DNA from: Symsagittifera roscoffensis
Taxonomy: Eukaryota; Xenacoelomorpha; Acoela; Convolutidae
Length of the DNA stretch: 60,000 nt
NCBI RefSeq assembly: GCF_963678635.1
Contig: NC_087068.1
Coordinates: forward strand, 34,359,436 to 34,419,435
Reading direction: 5' to 3'
Shown here one piece after another: positions 32,606 to 42,256 of the stretch. Every line of letters begins with the position of its first letter. The first letter of the stretch is position 1. The notes below the pieces were generated by a model, which saw only the letters and a list, made by a program, of their open reading frames with translations, searched no databases and was not told the DNA's origin. Position numbers and translations under genes: made by a program.

Positions 32606-33742
32606 AAGAATAGACCAAAAAACTATCGAAATTGCTAACCAACAGTCACAAAGTCAGTCTTCACCGACATCATCCCAAGATAACCCAACAACACCTTCAA
32701 CTACCCAAAATCCTCAAACATCTACACGAATTTCCTTTCAGGATAACCCATATACTTTTGAAGAACGACACGCACGCTTATCTGAACCACTAGAACCCGT
32801 TCAACGGCAAGCACCTTTAAGTGAACCAACATATAACCTATACCCAACACTACCAAGAGAATAAGTAGAATACGACATCCTAGCCAAAACCAAAACACAA
32901 CCGAAATAAATAGACAAATTATACATCCTCGACGAAATAGAAATTTTCAAACTCCCCGAGTTCATTTTGAAATACCTCAATCCCCATCACAAGGCACTCC
33001 AGAAAACCCCACTGGTATCTTACCAGAAACCCCTACACTTCTTTCACAACGTAGCACCTCAAGCCTACCCTCAGATTACTTAGGTTCAACACCAACATCT
33101 GAACAAATACGTGAAAATCCCTTTAATCCCCCAAACCAAACATCACGACTACCATATTGGAAAACACATTCATTCACACAAGGTGAACCAAATTTAACCA
33201 ATGACCCAATAGATATTTCTTCAGATACAACATCCTCATCACTACCGGAAACATTATCACTACCATCAACACCATCAATTAGCCAAATTTCACCGACGCC
33301 CTTTAACTTAAATTTTCCAAATAATCTCGACGCAAGATATCGAGAACAATCATCAACAACTATTCCCTTAAGACTAGATTGGAATACATTTACAGCACCT
33401 CCACCATTATTTGGACAACACCTAGAAAGTAATCGCCTTCACAACTGGGCACTCAATAGACTACAATATCGACAAGACATCCACGACGATATTCGTGATC
33501 ACAATATCCAAATACTCCAACAAAATAGTCTACAATTAAAGTTTGAAATCACAGTTAAATTAAGCAACATTACTCAACATTCCTACCCATTAAACCCACC
33601 AAACATAACAGCTCAATCACTACCACCACCATTTATAACAACTGAAGTAATATATAAATACGACAGATACACCAAAAAGAAAATTGGTTACATTACATTT
33701 TATAACCCATACTCAGGATTATCATACACATGTATATTCTAA
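32602..33742 (+). pseudogene. Pro/Ser/Thr-rich pre-env ORF without ATG, one frameshift
   Basis: Two overlapping open stretches: 32,602-32,864 (TPSTTQNPQTSTRISFQDNP and similar) and 32,837-33,742, which is 301 codons without a single in-frame ATG. The N-terminal two-thirds are Pro/Ser/Thr-rich and probably disordered. The C-terminal part is different, with ITVKLSNITQHSYP, then EVIYKYDRYTKKK and YITFYNPYSGLSYT. The stop TAA at 33,740-33,742 lies 13 nt inside the env ORF (ATG at 33,730), a tight overlap kept in E2. Decayed E2 counterparts show recognisable pieces (PRRTRNL, TPRVHFNMPSS, FITTE). Translation would need splicing, frameshifting or a non-ATG start. No family recognised. Confidence 0.65.
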
Positions 33743-36344
33743 AATTATTAATTTTTCTCCAACTCCTTTTTCTAGTAATCTCAAATCAAAACATAAACCC
33801 TTCCCCCCGCACAGGACCCCAAGATTTATTAGTAACACATTACGATTGTGAAGAAAACGAACAAAAAACACTACACAAATATGCAATAAATCAAGTATCA
33901 CAATGCGAAACAGAACCCCAAGCCATAGAAACTACAAATGTAATAGCAACACTTTATTCAAAAGCCCGATCAACAACAGTTATAGGATATAAATTCACAG
34001 CAACATTTTCCGAAAAGAAAGTACATTGTTCACAAGTCTCAAACGGAAATAAAAACCGACTTGACCATGAATCATTCTACCAGAGTAATATCGAACGACT
34101 TTTACACCTACATCGCGAAGATTGTAAAAACGAGTTACTTAGACTAAATATCACACAAAATAAAAGCTCAGATAGAAAATTAGTATACTTCCAAGTTTTT
34201 TCAGACTCTGTACATCAAGCAGAACTTGAAAGATATCAAGGACATATAAAATTAGATGAAAAATACCCATATAACGGCGCACACGGATGATTAACCTATG
34301 ACATACACGATAAACACTGGATACCACACATTGGTATAAATAACCCATCAAACTGCAAAGCAGACACAAAAAATAAAGGATACCAAGAAATAATGTTTTT
34401 CGATTGGAAAATACAACTCGAAAAAATACAACTCACACGCGATTTATCAGACAACACAATGATCTATCAAGGAATTAGATTACCTTGTAAAAATGATCAA
34501 GGTTATTGCGACCCTACAACACGAACACAAGCAACAATTGTTTGGTTCCCCGAAGACACATGTACAACATTTCAAGTAGCAAAAATACACGCTCGTATGA
34601 TAAAATTTCACGAAAAATATTTTATACAATCATTACCATATGAACAAGTAAATCCATTACAAAAACTAAGTTCTAATTTTAGAAACATTCACAATATAGA
34701 AAATAAATTAACACGTTTTCAAGTATATCAAGAAACAGAACTTGCATGTAAATATAAAAGCCCACTTCACAAAACACAATACTCCGAAATACTAGTTGAA
34801 TACGAAAAAGGATTCGACATGACCACTGGAAAAATAAAAATCGACCCATATGCCACAAGTCATCCTCCAAATGAAGGAACGTCATATATACCAGTTAATT
34901 TTCAAAAAAATACAGGTCAACCTGGTGGACATCTAAAGTCCCAAGACGCTCAAAGCACACGTTTTCAAGAACTATCACTAATGAATAGTACATATTTCGG
35001 TAATATCCACTATGATATTCACTTAGATATGAAATTAGACTACACGATTAGCCGAATTTTTCAAGAAATGTCACTCTCCGAATTAGAAACACTTCACCAA
35101 CTATGCGAATTAGAAAGAACACAAATATTACAATCACTTGCACTAGCAGTATTAAAAATACCCTACGCAGGATATTTACTATCAGGAAATAGATCAAATT
35201 TTTTAGACTACGAAGGAAGCATTTTATGGTTTTATACCTGTACCAAAAAGTATCACCACTATACGTTTTTGAAGATAAACGATGCTATAAAAGAATCCCT
35301 ATCTTTTATAAGAATAAAGTACATTTCGTTGACACACTTTCAAGAAGAACCTATTTCTGGGATACCGCAGTCCCATGTGGATCAGAAAAAAGCCACAATG
35401 TAGTACAACTAAACCCTGATGAAGATAAATATTACCTTCTTACCCCATATCCCACATTGATGCAATCACTCAAAAAATTTTCACCTGAAAGCATTAGAGC
35501 TATCGCTCGAAACCCAAATATCGACTTACAATCAATAGGAATATATTCAAAATCCGATATTCAACATCACATTAGAACACACCAATTCCAAGAATTATTA
35601 ACACAAATGGACACTATACAAAGACAATCAATTGACCAAAACTTACGCAAACTTGCCGAAACCGCAGGATTTGCAGACATCTATACGCAAGACTATAGCG
35701 GATATTTTAAAGACATTAAAGACTATATATATCTAAACGGTGAAAAATACCGTCCCCAAGATATATCATCTATCAATATTTTTAGCTTTGTTACACTCAA
35801 AAATGAAATTCTCGATTTTCTAGGATGGCCCTACTACATCTTAGAAAAATTAACTATTTTATACGCAATGTTTAACTTTATAGGATTTCTTTTTTCACTC
35901 TTAAAAGGAATCTACAACACATGTGCTATACACACACAAGTAAACAGACAAGCAAGTGTAGCACGCATACTATTTGCAGGATTTTTCGGAATTTTTTCTA
36001 CATCAATAAACAAAATTCTTTTAGACGCACAAATAAAAGAATATAACACAAAAATAGCAACAAGACAACACATACGACGAAGAACATAACAATGTAGACA
36101 CAACGCCTACAGCACCACAGTTACCACCCCTACCACATAACCATCCACTATCCCTAGTCCCACGAAATTTTCGAAATTTAGCAATAACACATAATCCAAA
36201 TTTTAGACCAACCATATCACAAAGTCCCATCCAACATATAATGACACACTATTCACAAGATAAAAATACTTATGAACAAGTTATAGAACAACCCCATACC
36301 ACCGCTTTTCAGTCTCAAAATAATAATTTTTTTAGCCCACGATG
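33730..36344 (+). pseudogene. E1 envelope-like glycoprotein, three breaks
   Basis: ATG at 33,730 starts a signal-peptide-like MYILKLLIFLQLLFLVI. The reading continues with an in-frame TGA at 34,288-34,290, a frameshift near 35,245 and another near 36,080 that moves the C-terminal tail to a frame ending at 36,344, giving roughly 870 codons. The ectodomain is Cys-rich (HYDCEEN, LPCKNDQGYCDP, EDTCTTF, ILWFYTC, DKRCYKRIPIFY, HFVDTLSRRTYFW, VPCGSE). Near the end are LTILYAMFNFIGFLFSLL and RILFAGFFGIFSTSI, candidate membrane segments. The ILWFYTC and RIPIFY/FVD/VPC pattern resembles glycoproteins of chuvirus-like negative-strand RNA viruses known to have been captured by LTR elements; this is recognition from memory. 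The gene would supply membrane entry to a retrovirus-like particle. Broken here. Confidence 0.75.
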
Positions 36345-37965
36345 AGCCGACTACTTGGATCCCTACACCGCTCAAATTCCCACCCAACCAACCTAACCAC
36401 TCCAATTACAATAATTCCACTTTTTGCTTTCCCGCCACCCGATTTCCCAACCATTAATGTAACATCAGGCATGAATTCAGATACTAATTCACAAATCTCA
36501 GTTTTATACTCCACTTCACAACTCAATAATCCGAATATTGAAACCCCCGATGAATTTGCCGACTCTGAACCATCTCCATCCAATAATTTTCACACCAATC
36601 CCTCAATTTTTTCCCAACCCCCTTTTCAACCAATACTACCAAATAACCCTGTCCCAACCAATTCTACACCCTCTTATGCTTCCCAAGTCACTCCAACCTA
36701 CTCTTCACTTCATTCAGACCGATCATCCAATTCTCCAGATACCCCCCAAATCTCCCCAGAACTAGATAATTTTATTACCCTACAACAACAACCCTACCAC
36801 CTTGACACCCCCACTATAAACCAAATTTCATCCACAATAGATTCATCCAACCCACCTACCCCTACACCCTCTTCAGTTTATACCGAATCATTAGCACCAT
36901 CATCCACATCTACTGAATCTTCACTCAGCACTGATAGAGCTTATCGCACTTTTAAGAGAAAGTTCCCAAACCATCCTTTCCCAACAAAACCAGGAACAGC
37001 CCGTGAATATATAAATCATCCAAATCACACTAACACGAAAGAATTTTTAGCTATCACCTTACCCTCATTTCCACAATATACCTTAAACACCCCTCACGAC
37101 ACTAACGACACACGTAGTTTTGTAGATGAACACGTTTTAATGCCTACCCTTCCTTGGACCTCATATTATCATTTTACTAATCCCCTTTGCCTACCTTTAT
37201 CTAACACTCACATCGATATAGAATGAAATAAAGACATGCTATATCGACTCACTACACCACTAACACATAGACAATTTACTTACATAGGATATAAAAAGTC
37301 ACTAAAAACATACACTGCACCCCGAGCTAACGAATATACGCTAGAATATTACGATCATAACATCATCCGAACAATTTTTGGATGATGATCGCTTCGCTAA
37401 CCCGCAAATCACAGAAAAATTTTTCATTAAAACACCATATGTATTTACACTCAATATCTTTGATCGCAAATTTGACCACATCATTTCAGAAGCACTAACA
37501 GACACACAAGCTTACGAAAGTTTTAAAGAACGCTTTCAATTATTTTCACTAACCTTTCATTTCCTTGCACCACATGAACGAGATTTGCACTGCTCACACG
37601 ATATTATGTTACGCACTAAACAAACTCACACATATACATATTATCGTTTTATACAAAATCACTTCGACCTACACACTCCCTCCAGACAGCCACACCACCG
37701 TTTTCAATTCATCAATTCCAAATACACCTCACCATTCTTTCTTAACTTCACATATTGCATTAAAGATACTAACCTTCATGCTATTCTTCGAAATTACGAC
37801 CCCATAACCCAAATGTATATTTTTTGTCCCATCACGAAGACCTTCAACGCAGAAGAATCCCGACCCTTCCTCGCAGAAAATATCATCCGCATCTTAGCAA
37901 AATTACTAACAACTTCCGACCTCATCCACGACATCTTCCCCCACGGTTTCTTCCCCGACGACTAA
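36342..37965 (+). pseudogene. post-env accessory ORF of about 540 codons, two breaks
   Basis: ATG at 36,342 overlaps the env-tail stop in ATGA. The first part (36,342-37,226) is Ser/Pro/Thr-rich with ETPDEFADSEPSPS and a basic RAYRTFKRKFPNHPFPTKPG. After a TGA at 37,224 the frame stays open (YIGYKKSLKTY), shifts near 37,378, and continues to 37,965 as a more globular part with LHCSHDIMLRTK, FLNFTYCIKD, ILRNYDPITQMYIFCPITKT and LAKLLTTSDLI. E2 retains PDEFLDSEPSPT, HCSHEIMLKTK and CPLTKTF in the same order and place, so the gene belongs to the element. No family recognised. Position between env and the 3' LTR is that of accessory or regulatory genes in complex retroviruses, but function is unknown. 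Confidence 0.7.
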
Positions 37966-37968
37966 CAG

Positions 37969-38045
37969 GTAAGTATGAATTATAAACCTTATTAACTATT
38001 AAATTAAAATTAAAACTAACCATTCTTTATCCATGTCTTCTTTAG
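37969..38045 (+). other. 77-nt intron-like segment after the accessory ORF
   Basis: Three bases after the TAA at 37,963-37,965 comes CAG then GTAAGT, a perfect donor. AACTAAC (branch-like, about 38,014-38,020) and CTTCTTTAG (acceptor, AG at 38,044-38,045) follow. E2 has a similar segment at the same place (59,645-59,724). Confidence 0.55.
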
Positions 38046-39477
38046 AATTTTAGCCTTCATCCAACGATCATCTGAAAAATTCACAAAAGAAAAATAAAAA
38101 ATAGAAAACTTCTTCAAACTGTTTAAAACTCTATTAATTTTTTGCACCAAACAATTAAATAAAAATAATACCAATGCAGTAATTTAATTTATAAATTTTT
38201 TCCCCCACAAGCAGTAAATCTAATAATGATGAAAATTTGTAACTTAATTTTTCCCAACAACTAGCAATAAATTTGAATTTCTATGTAATAAATTAATAAA
38301 ACGAAAATGCAGTACTAACCTTTTGATATTTCCATTCATTCGCACAAAAATTCTATCCACACTCGCACAGCTCGCCCACGAAGAATTGTTTAAAATAATG
38401 AATTTCAGTTTCAAGCTTTCACACTCAACAACTCTAACACAAGATAACACGTTTCAAACTTTCCTTTAACCCGGTTGGAAAGGAATTATATACTAAACAA
38501 CACTAACCAACGCAGCTTACTAAACACCACAAATCATAGAATAACAGCATGACTAAGAAAAGGAAACCAACGGTACCCAAACCGGATTAACCCAGTTTAA
38601 AACTGGATAATTTATTCTTTTGAAGACTATTATAAAGTCTAAGAAAGAAATAATAAAACACAAAAAAGTCGAAAGACAAACCCATACCACAAACAATTTG
38701 ATTTTTGAAAAAAGGACACAACCAACAAAACATAAGAAAAACCACAACAAACCCAACATAAAACGTTATCACATAACAGGACCTCTCACAAACACCGCAC
38801 TCCTGGCCTAACCCACCAGAAGAGGACGTTCTGAGCATGCTCTATAGCCGGCCTAACCCACCGTGCTACATCCACGCTTTGTGACCACACTCCTATTTTT
38901 AATAAGAGCTACTCAAGGGTGAGTAACTCTTCAAAATAACTGAACTAAAACAAAAAGCTTTTGTGAAAACAACTAACCAAAATCATAATTAAAAAACATT
39001 AAACTAATAAAAGTTTTATAAAATGTAAATTATATTATGCAATATATAGATCAGCATACAACACCAAGGACGAACATCCAAAGACAAAACGACCCCACTA
39101 CACTCGAAAAAGAATGGCCAACCACAATCGATATGCCGCTCACAATCACAACTCAAAGGATTTAGAGTACGACTTGACTTCGTAAAAAAGGACTTCATTG
39201 AACTAGACCAATGACCACCTCGATGTTCAAGTATACGTACAGATCCGAGTAACCAGGCATCCCCTCCACGCACAATCTCCACGCCATTCCCAGACAAGGT
39301 CAAACACAAAAGAAGTTCTCTACATGAAACGGAAAAACCTGTCATAGCAAACCATTCTGAAATCAGATTTGAGTTTGTTGCGAAAACACAGTCGTTGTCA
39401 CAAGAAGACACAACGTTTGATGTCCCTAATTCCAGCGTTCTGGAACTTCTCTAACAAGAGAAACCGGAAAAGAAATA
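38046..39477 (+). other. E1 3' region, mostly non-coding
   Basis: AT-rich with no firm gene. Near 38,596 CCAGTTTAAAACTGG is a 15-nt inverted repeat. A stretch at 39,170-39,455 is mostly open on the plus strand without ATG, and a 131-codon minus ORF (39,016-39,411) overlaps it; neither is recognised. An A/G-rich run (AGAGAAACCGGAAAAGAAATA) just before 39,478 could be the polypurine tract. Confidence 0.45.
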
Positions 39478-39951
39478 TGATGTTCGCCAAATACCAACGT
39501 CCATCATCCATCCTTCGAATTGCAGAAAAACTATTCTAAAAAACTCTGTAAAACCCGGATGGGTGGAACCTGATCTAAACTACATTTTATGATTGGATAA
39601 ATTAGATATTTTACCAATGTAAAGTATTTAATATTAACCAATCATGATCCATCTGACTAACAATCCACTTATTTGTAAGTGCTGAAATTACTTGTAATTT
39701 CAGCACCAGAGAGATTTGAATTTAACTTAGAAATTAGTTGGACTCTCCGAGAGAACTTCAGCAGCCGCAATAAACCAGTATACCCTAGATCTATTGAGCC
39801 TAGCAGAGACTAGTTAAACAACCTGAGACTAGATAGTATAAGAGTAAGAAGTTGCACGAATCTATCCGGCCGAAAATAAGATAGCGTGACGAGCAGACGG
39901 TGTACCCTATCCGAAATTACTCTATGAGTTAACCACAAAGGACCTAACTCA
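39478..39951 (+). mobile_element. E1 3' LTR
   Basis: Aligns with the E2 5' LTR (41,800-42,231) over its right three-quarters: TAACCAATCATGATCCAT, CAGTATACCCTAGATCTATT, AAATAAGATAGCGTGACGA, CGGTGTACC and AAATTACTCTATGAGT. Both end in AACTCA. Contains TGCTGAAATTACTTGTAATT followed by TCAGCA, a 12-bp inverted repeat. The left boundary is uncertain: TGATG at 39,478 after an A/G-rich run, or near 39,545. Host repeat R1 resumes within 60 bp of the right end. Confidence 0.75.
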
Positions 39952-40009
39952 AAACGTAACGTAAAAATCTCAACTTTCGAAGAAAAAAATAGATAACTTT
40001 AACGTTTAC

Positions 40010-40180
40010 TGAAGTTCTAGAACAAATCATGTTTGAAAATTTTGATGAAAAAACCCAATCTGAGGAAAACTGGGTCAATAGGAGAAAAAAAAATGTTATT
40101 TCGCTAGAAAATCTGATCATGAAAACCCATTTTCAAAATCAGAATTTGAGGACGTTTTTCGGGACCTTTACACTGAACTA
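40010..40180 (+). repeat. dispersed repeat R1, copy 3
   Basis: Shows GAAGTTCTAGAACAAATCATG, AACCCAATCTGAGGAAAACTGG, GTCAATAGG, GAAAATCTGAT, CCATTTTCAAAATCAGAA and GACGTTTTTCGGGACC. A further partial copy is near 40,985-41,035. Confidence 0.65.
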
Positions 40181-40294
40181 CATTTCTAAACTACATTTCT
40201 AACCAAATAAATCAAGAAGTAAACAGTCAAATTTGAAAATGATCAAAATTTATTACTTAGTTCTGCGCAAAAAAGAAATTTTCATGACATAAAA

Positions 40295-40425
40295 GTGTCT
40301 TCACTACGTCCAATGCGACTCCATAAGTGTCTTCACTGCGTTCATTGACACTTGATAAAAGTCTTCACTACGTTCTTTGACACTTGATAAGTATCTTCAT
40401 TACGTTTTTTGAAAGACTGCTTAAT
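40295..40425. repeat. 32-bp tandem repeat, four units
   Basis: CTTCACTACG or close variants start at 40,299, 40,331, 40,363 and 40,394, spacing 32, 32 and 31 bp, with TTGACACTTGATAA in the unit. It lies about 70-190 bp inside the intron from the GTPase splice donor at 40,492. Confidence 0.8.
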
Positions 40426-40492
40426 ACTTCTTCATTTAATTTCTGTAGACCTACTTGCCTAAGTGTGTTAGGTAAATTTTAAGCAGCCTTAC

Positions 40493-40632
40493 CTAATATG
40501 ATCGCCGGTGGAACATCGGCTGACCCAGTGCAGTTCTGCTCCATCTCATGCAGCCAACGTTTGATTGACATGAACGACTGCTTGTTGCTCAAATCGAACA
40601 CCACTAAGATTCCCTGTGTGCCTCGGTAGTAT
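40493..40632 (-). CDS. Rab/Ras-family small GTPase, internal exon after switch II
   Basis: 140-bp exon bounded by acceptor TGTTTCAG (40,633-40,640) and donor GTAAGG (40,492). It opens with the last base of a split codon, then YYRGTQGILVVFDLSNKQSF, the Rab pattern directly after switch II (typically preceded by the WDTAGQE motif, which must lie in an upstream exon not found here), continues WLHEMEQNCTGSADVPP and ends AIIL plus the first base of a Gly codon completed at 23,387. The joined reading gives the G4 motif NKCD at the expected distance. The N-terminal exons with the P-loop and switch regions are probably beyond 60,000 or not recognisable. Confidence 0.95.
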
Positions 40633-41364
40633 CTGAAACACAATAGAGAAAGACCAAAGAGTTTTTACATGCACAGCTTTCCAACACTTAATTTCTTCCA
40701 ATACATAGTACAAGAGAAAAACGTAATATTCCAAAAACAACATTTTTAACATTGTTTTGCTCTTTATACCAAGTTGCAAATCGCCAACTCAAAGATAAAA
40801 AAGACTTCCTTCAGAAAACCTAAACTTCTGAATCGAAGATACTCTAAATACCGATCTTATAGAGATAGCCATCAGCCAGTAGAAAAAATGTCAATGAAAT
40901 TGCGAATCCGTTAGACTTTCAAAGAAAATTTGACTAAACAAATTATTAAAGCGCTTTCAAATTCAAGAATTTTCCAGATTGCCACTTTTCGATAAAAAAA
41001 GAACCCAATTTGAGGAAACTTGATCAATAGGTAATTCGTTTTATGCCGCCTGCACTTTTTCTTAGAGACCAAGATTTGCCTTCCATTAAGCAAATGAATC
41101 ACCTAACACTCAATCCTCCGGCACCACCCGTAATCGTCAGCCAAAGTTACTGATTAACAGTCGTCACTTGCTTTACTTACAGTGCTAAAAACTATGCACA
41201 GTTGAACAATTCGAACCATTTTTTTACTCATTCAAAAACTACAATGTTTTAAACCAAAATGATTTTTTATCAAATTGGCTTCATAAAAATCAGAACAAAA
41301 AAGAAGATTGAAAAAGAATGAAGCAAGTAAACATAAAAAAACTGATTTCTTGAAAAAATCAACT

Positions 41365-41560
41365 TTCGAATTTCAAAGAGATGCCCTTTAAACTCTTTGA
41401 ATTTCTAGAACAATTTATGATTGGCGCTTTTTTGATAATATTGACCCAACTTGAGAGAACTGGATCAATGGGTAAAGTTTTTATTCTGCTGGAAATCTGA
41501 AAGCTAAATTCCGCTTTCGAAACTAGAAACCGTTCACGTTTTTTTTTCTCACCATTTCCA
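41365..41560 (+). repeat. dispersed repeat R1, copy 4
   Basis: Blocks shared with the others: AAACTCTTTGAATTTCTAGA, GACCCAACTTGAG, AACTGGATCAATGGGTAAAG, GGAAATCTGA and TTTCGAAACTAGAA. Same orientation as the other copies; E2 begins about 240 bp downstream. Confidence 0.72.
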
Positions 41561-41799
41561 CGTTCATTTTTGGAGAGAGCTACAGTGCTGATTTAATTTA
41601 TCCTGAAAAAGTTGAAAAAAAAAAGGATTTTCAAACACGTTTTTCTCAAACTGGAATAAGATTCAACAAGAAGTGAAGAGAACAAAAGTTGCTTAGAATT
41701 TCATCAAAAGTAGTATGGTGCAATTTTTTCGCCAAAATTCTCAACCAAAACTTTACCCTAAAAATGGGTCATTTTGGCTTTTTCAACTATTTTGTTCAT

Positions 41800-42231
41800 T
41801 GATGAGGAGTATATATCAAAAGAAGCCGCTTACACAGCCTAACAAAGCGGAACCAGTTTAAACCTTGTACTTATAACCAATTATATTACTGATAAAACTA
41901 CCTCTAAAAATTATTTCTTACTAACCAATCGTGATCCATAACTAACACTGACAATTATTTGTAACGTTGAAACTATTCATAGTTTCAGCAACATTATAAT
42001 TCGAATTTAACTTAGAAGACAGTTGTTCTCCTTTAGAATAGTTCCAGATATCTAACTCGCAAATACCAGTATACACTAGATCTATTGAGACTAGGTGATA
42101 TAAGAGTAAGATAAAGATTAGACTAAGAAGTAGCATGAATCTATCCTACCCAAAATAAGATAGCGTGACGAACATACGGTGTACCTTATCTGAAATTACT
42201 CTATGAGTGAGCCAACTCGTATTTAAACTCA
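41800..42231 (+). mobile_element. E2 5' LTR
   Basis: Matches the E1 3' LTR in order and ends in AAACTCA at 42,231. The left end is inferred from TGATG at 41,800; clear similarity starts at GGAACC (41,852). An inverted repeat GAAACTATTCATAGTTTC corresponds to the hairpin in E1. Divergence from the E1 LTR is considerable, so the two elements are separate insertions. Confidence 0.72.
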
Positions 42232-42232
42232 A

Positions 42233-42256
42233 TCGGTGCGACCAAGAGGCTCGAAC
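42233..42256 (+). promoter_or_regulatory. primer-binding-site-like stretch
   Basis: One base after the LTR end comes TCGGTGCGACCAAGAGGCTC and then GAAC. Its reverse complement carries GTTCGAGCC, the T-arm of a tRNA, followed by an acceptor-like strand and CCG where a tRNA ends CCA. This fits a tRNA-primed retroelement with one substitution; which tRNA is not certain. Confidence 0.5.

Larger units (their letters stand above)
30112..39951 (+). mobile_element. Ty3/gypsy element E1, 5'-truncated, with env and extra ORFs
   Basis: Order: integrase, conserved non-coding block, small membrane ORF, Pro/Ser-rich ORF, envelope-like protein, post-env ORF, intron-like segment, non-coding 3' region and 3' LTR. 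Gag, protease, RT and RNase H are absent because the element begins inside the integrase zinc finger. Each long gene carries only one or two lesions, so it is younger or better kept than E2. It lies in the 17.1-kb intron of the GTPase gene, in the opposite sense. Confidence 0.9.
23388..40492 (-). other. GTPase intron, 17,105 bp, containing element E1
   Basis: Minus-strand donor GTAAGG (40,492-40,487) and acceptor TTGCAG. It carries an R2 copy, LINE C, the ACAT array, the Ty3 element E1 (antisense to the gene) and an R1 copy. Confidence 0.9.

Noticed and set aside
39016-39411. 131-codon minus ORF in the E1 3' region
   Set aside because: Antisense to the element and unrecognised; the plus strand is partly open there too, so coding evidence is ambiguous.
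41100-41200. GC-richer patch with GGTGGTGCCGGAGG, considered as the upstream GTPase exon with a P-loop
   Set aside because: The reading ends in a stop at the only possible donor, the phase does not match the exon at 40,632, and no GKS/T follows.
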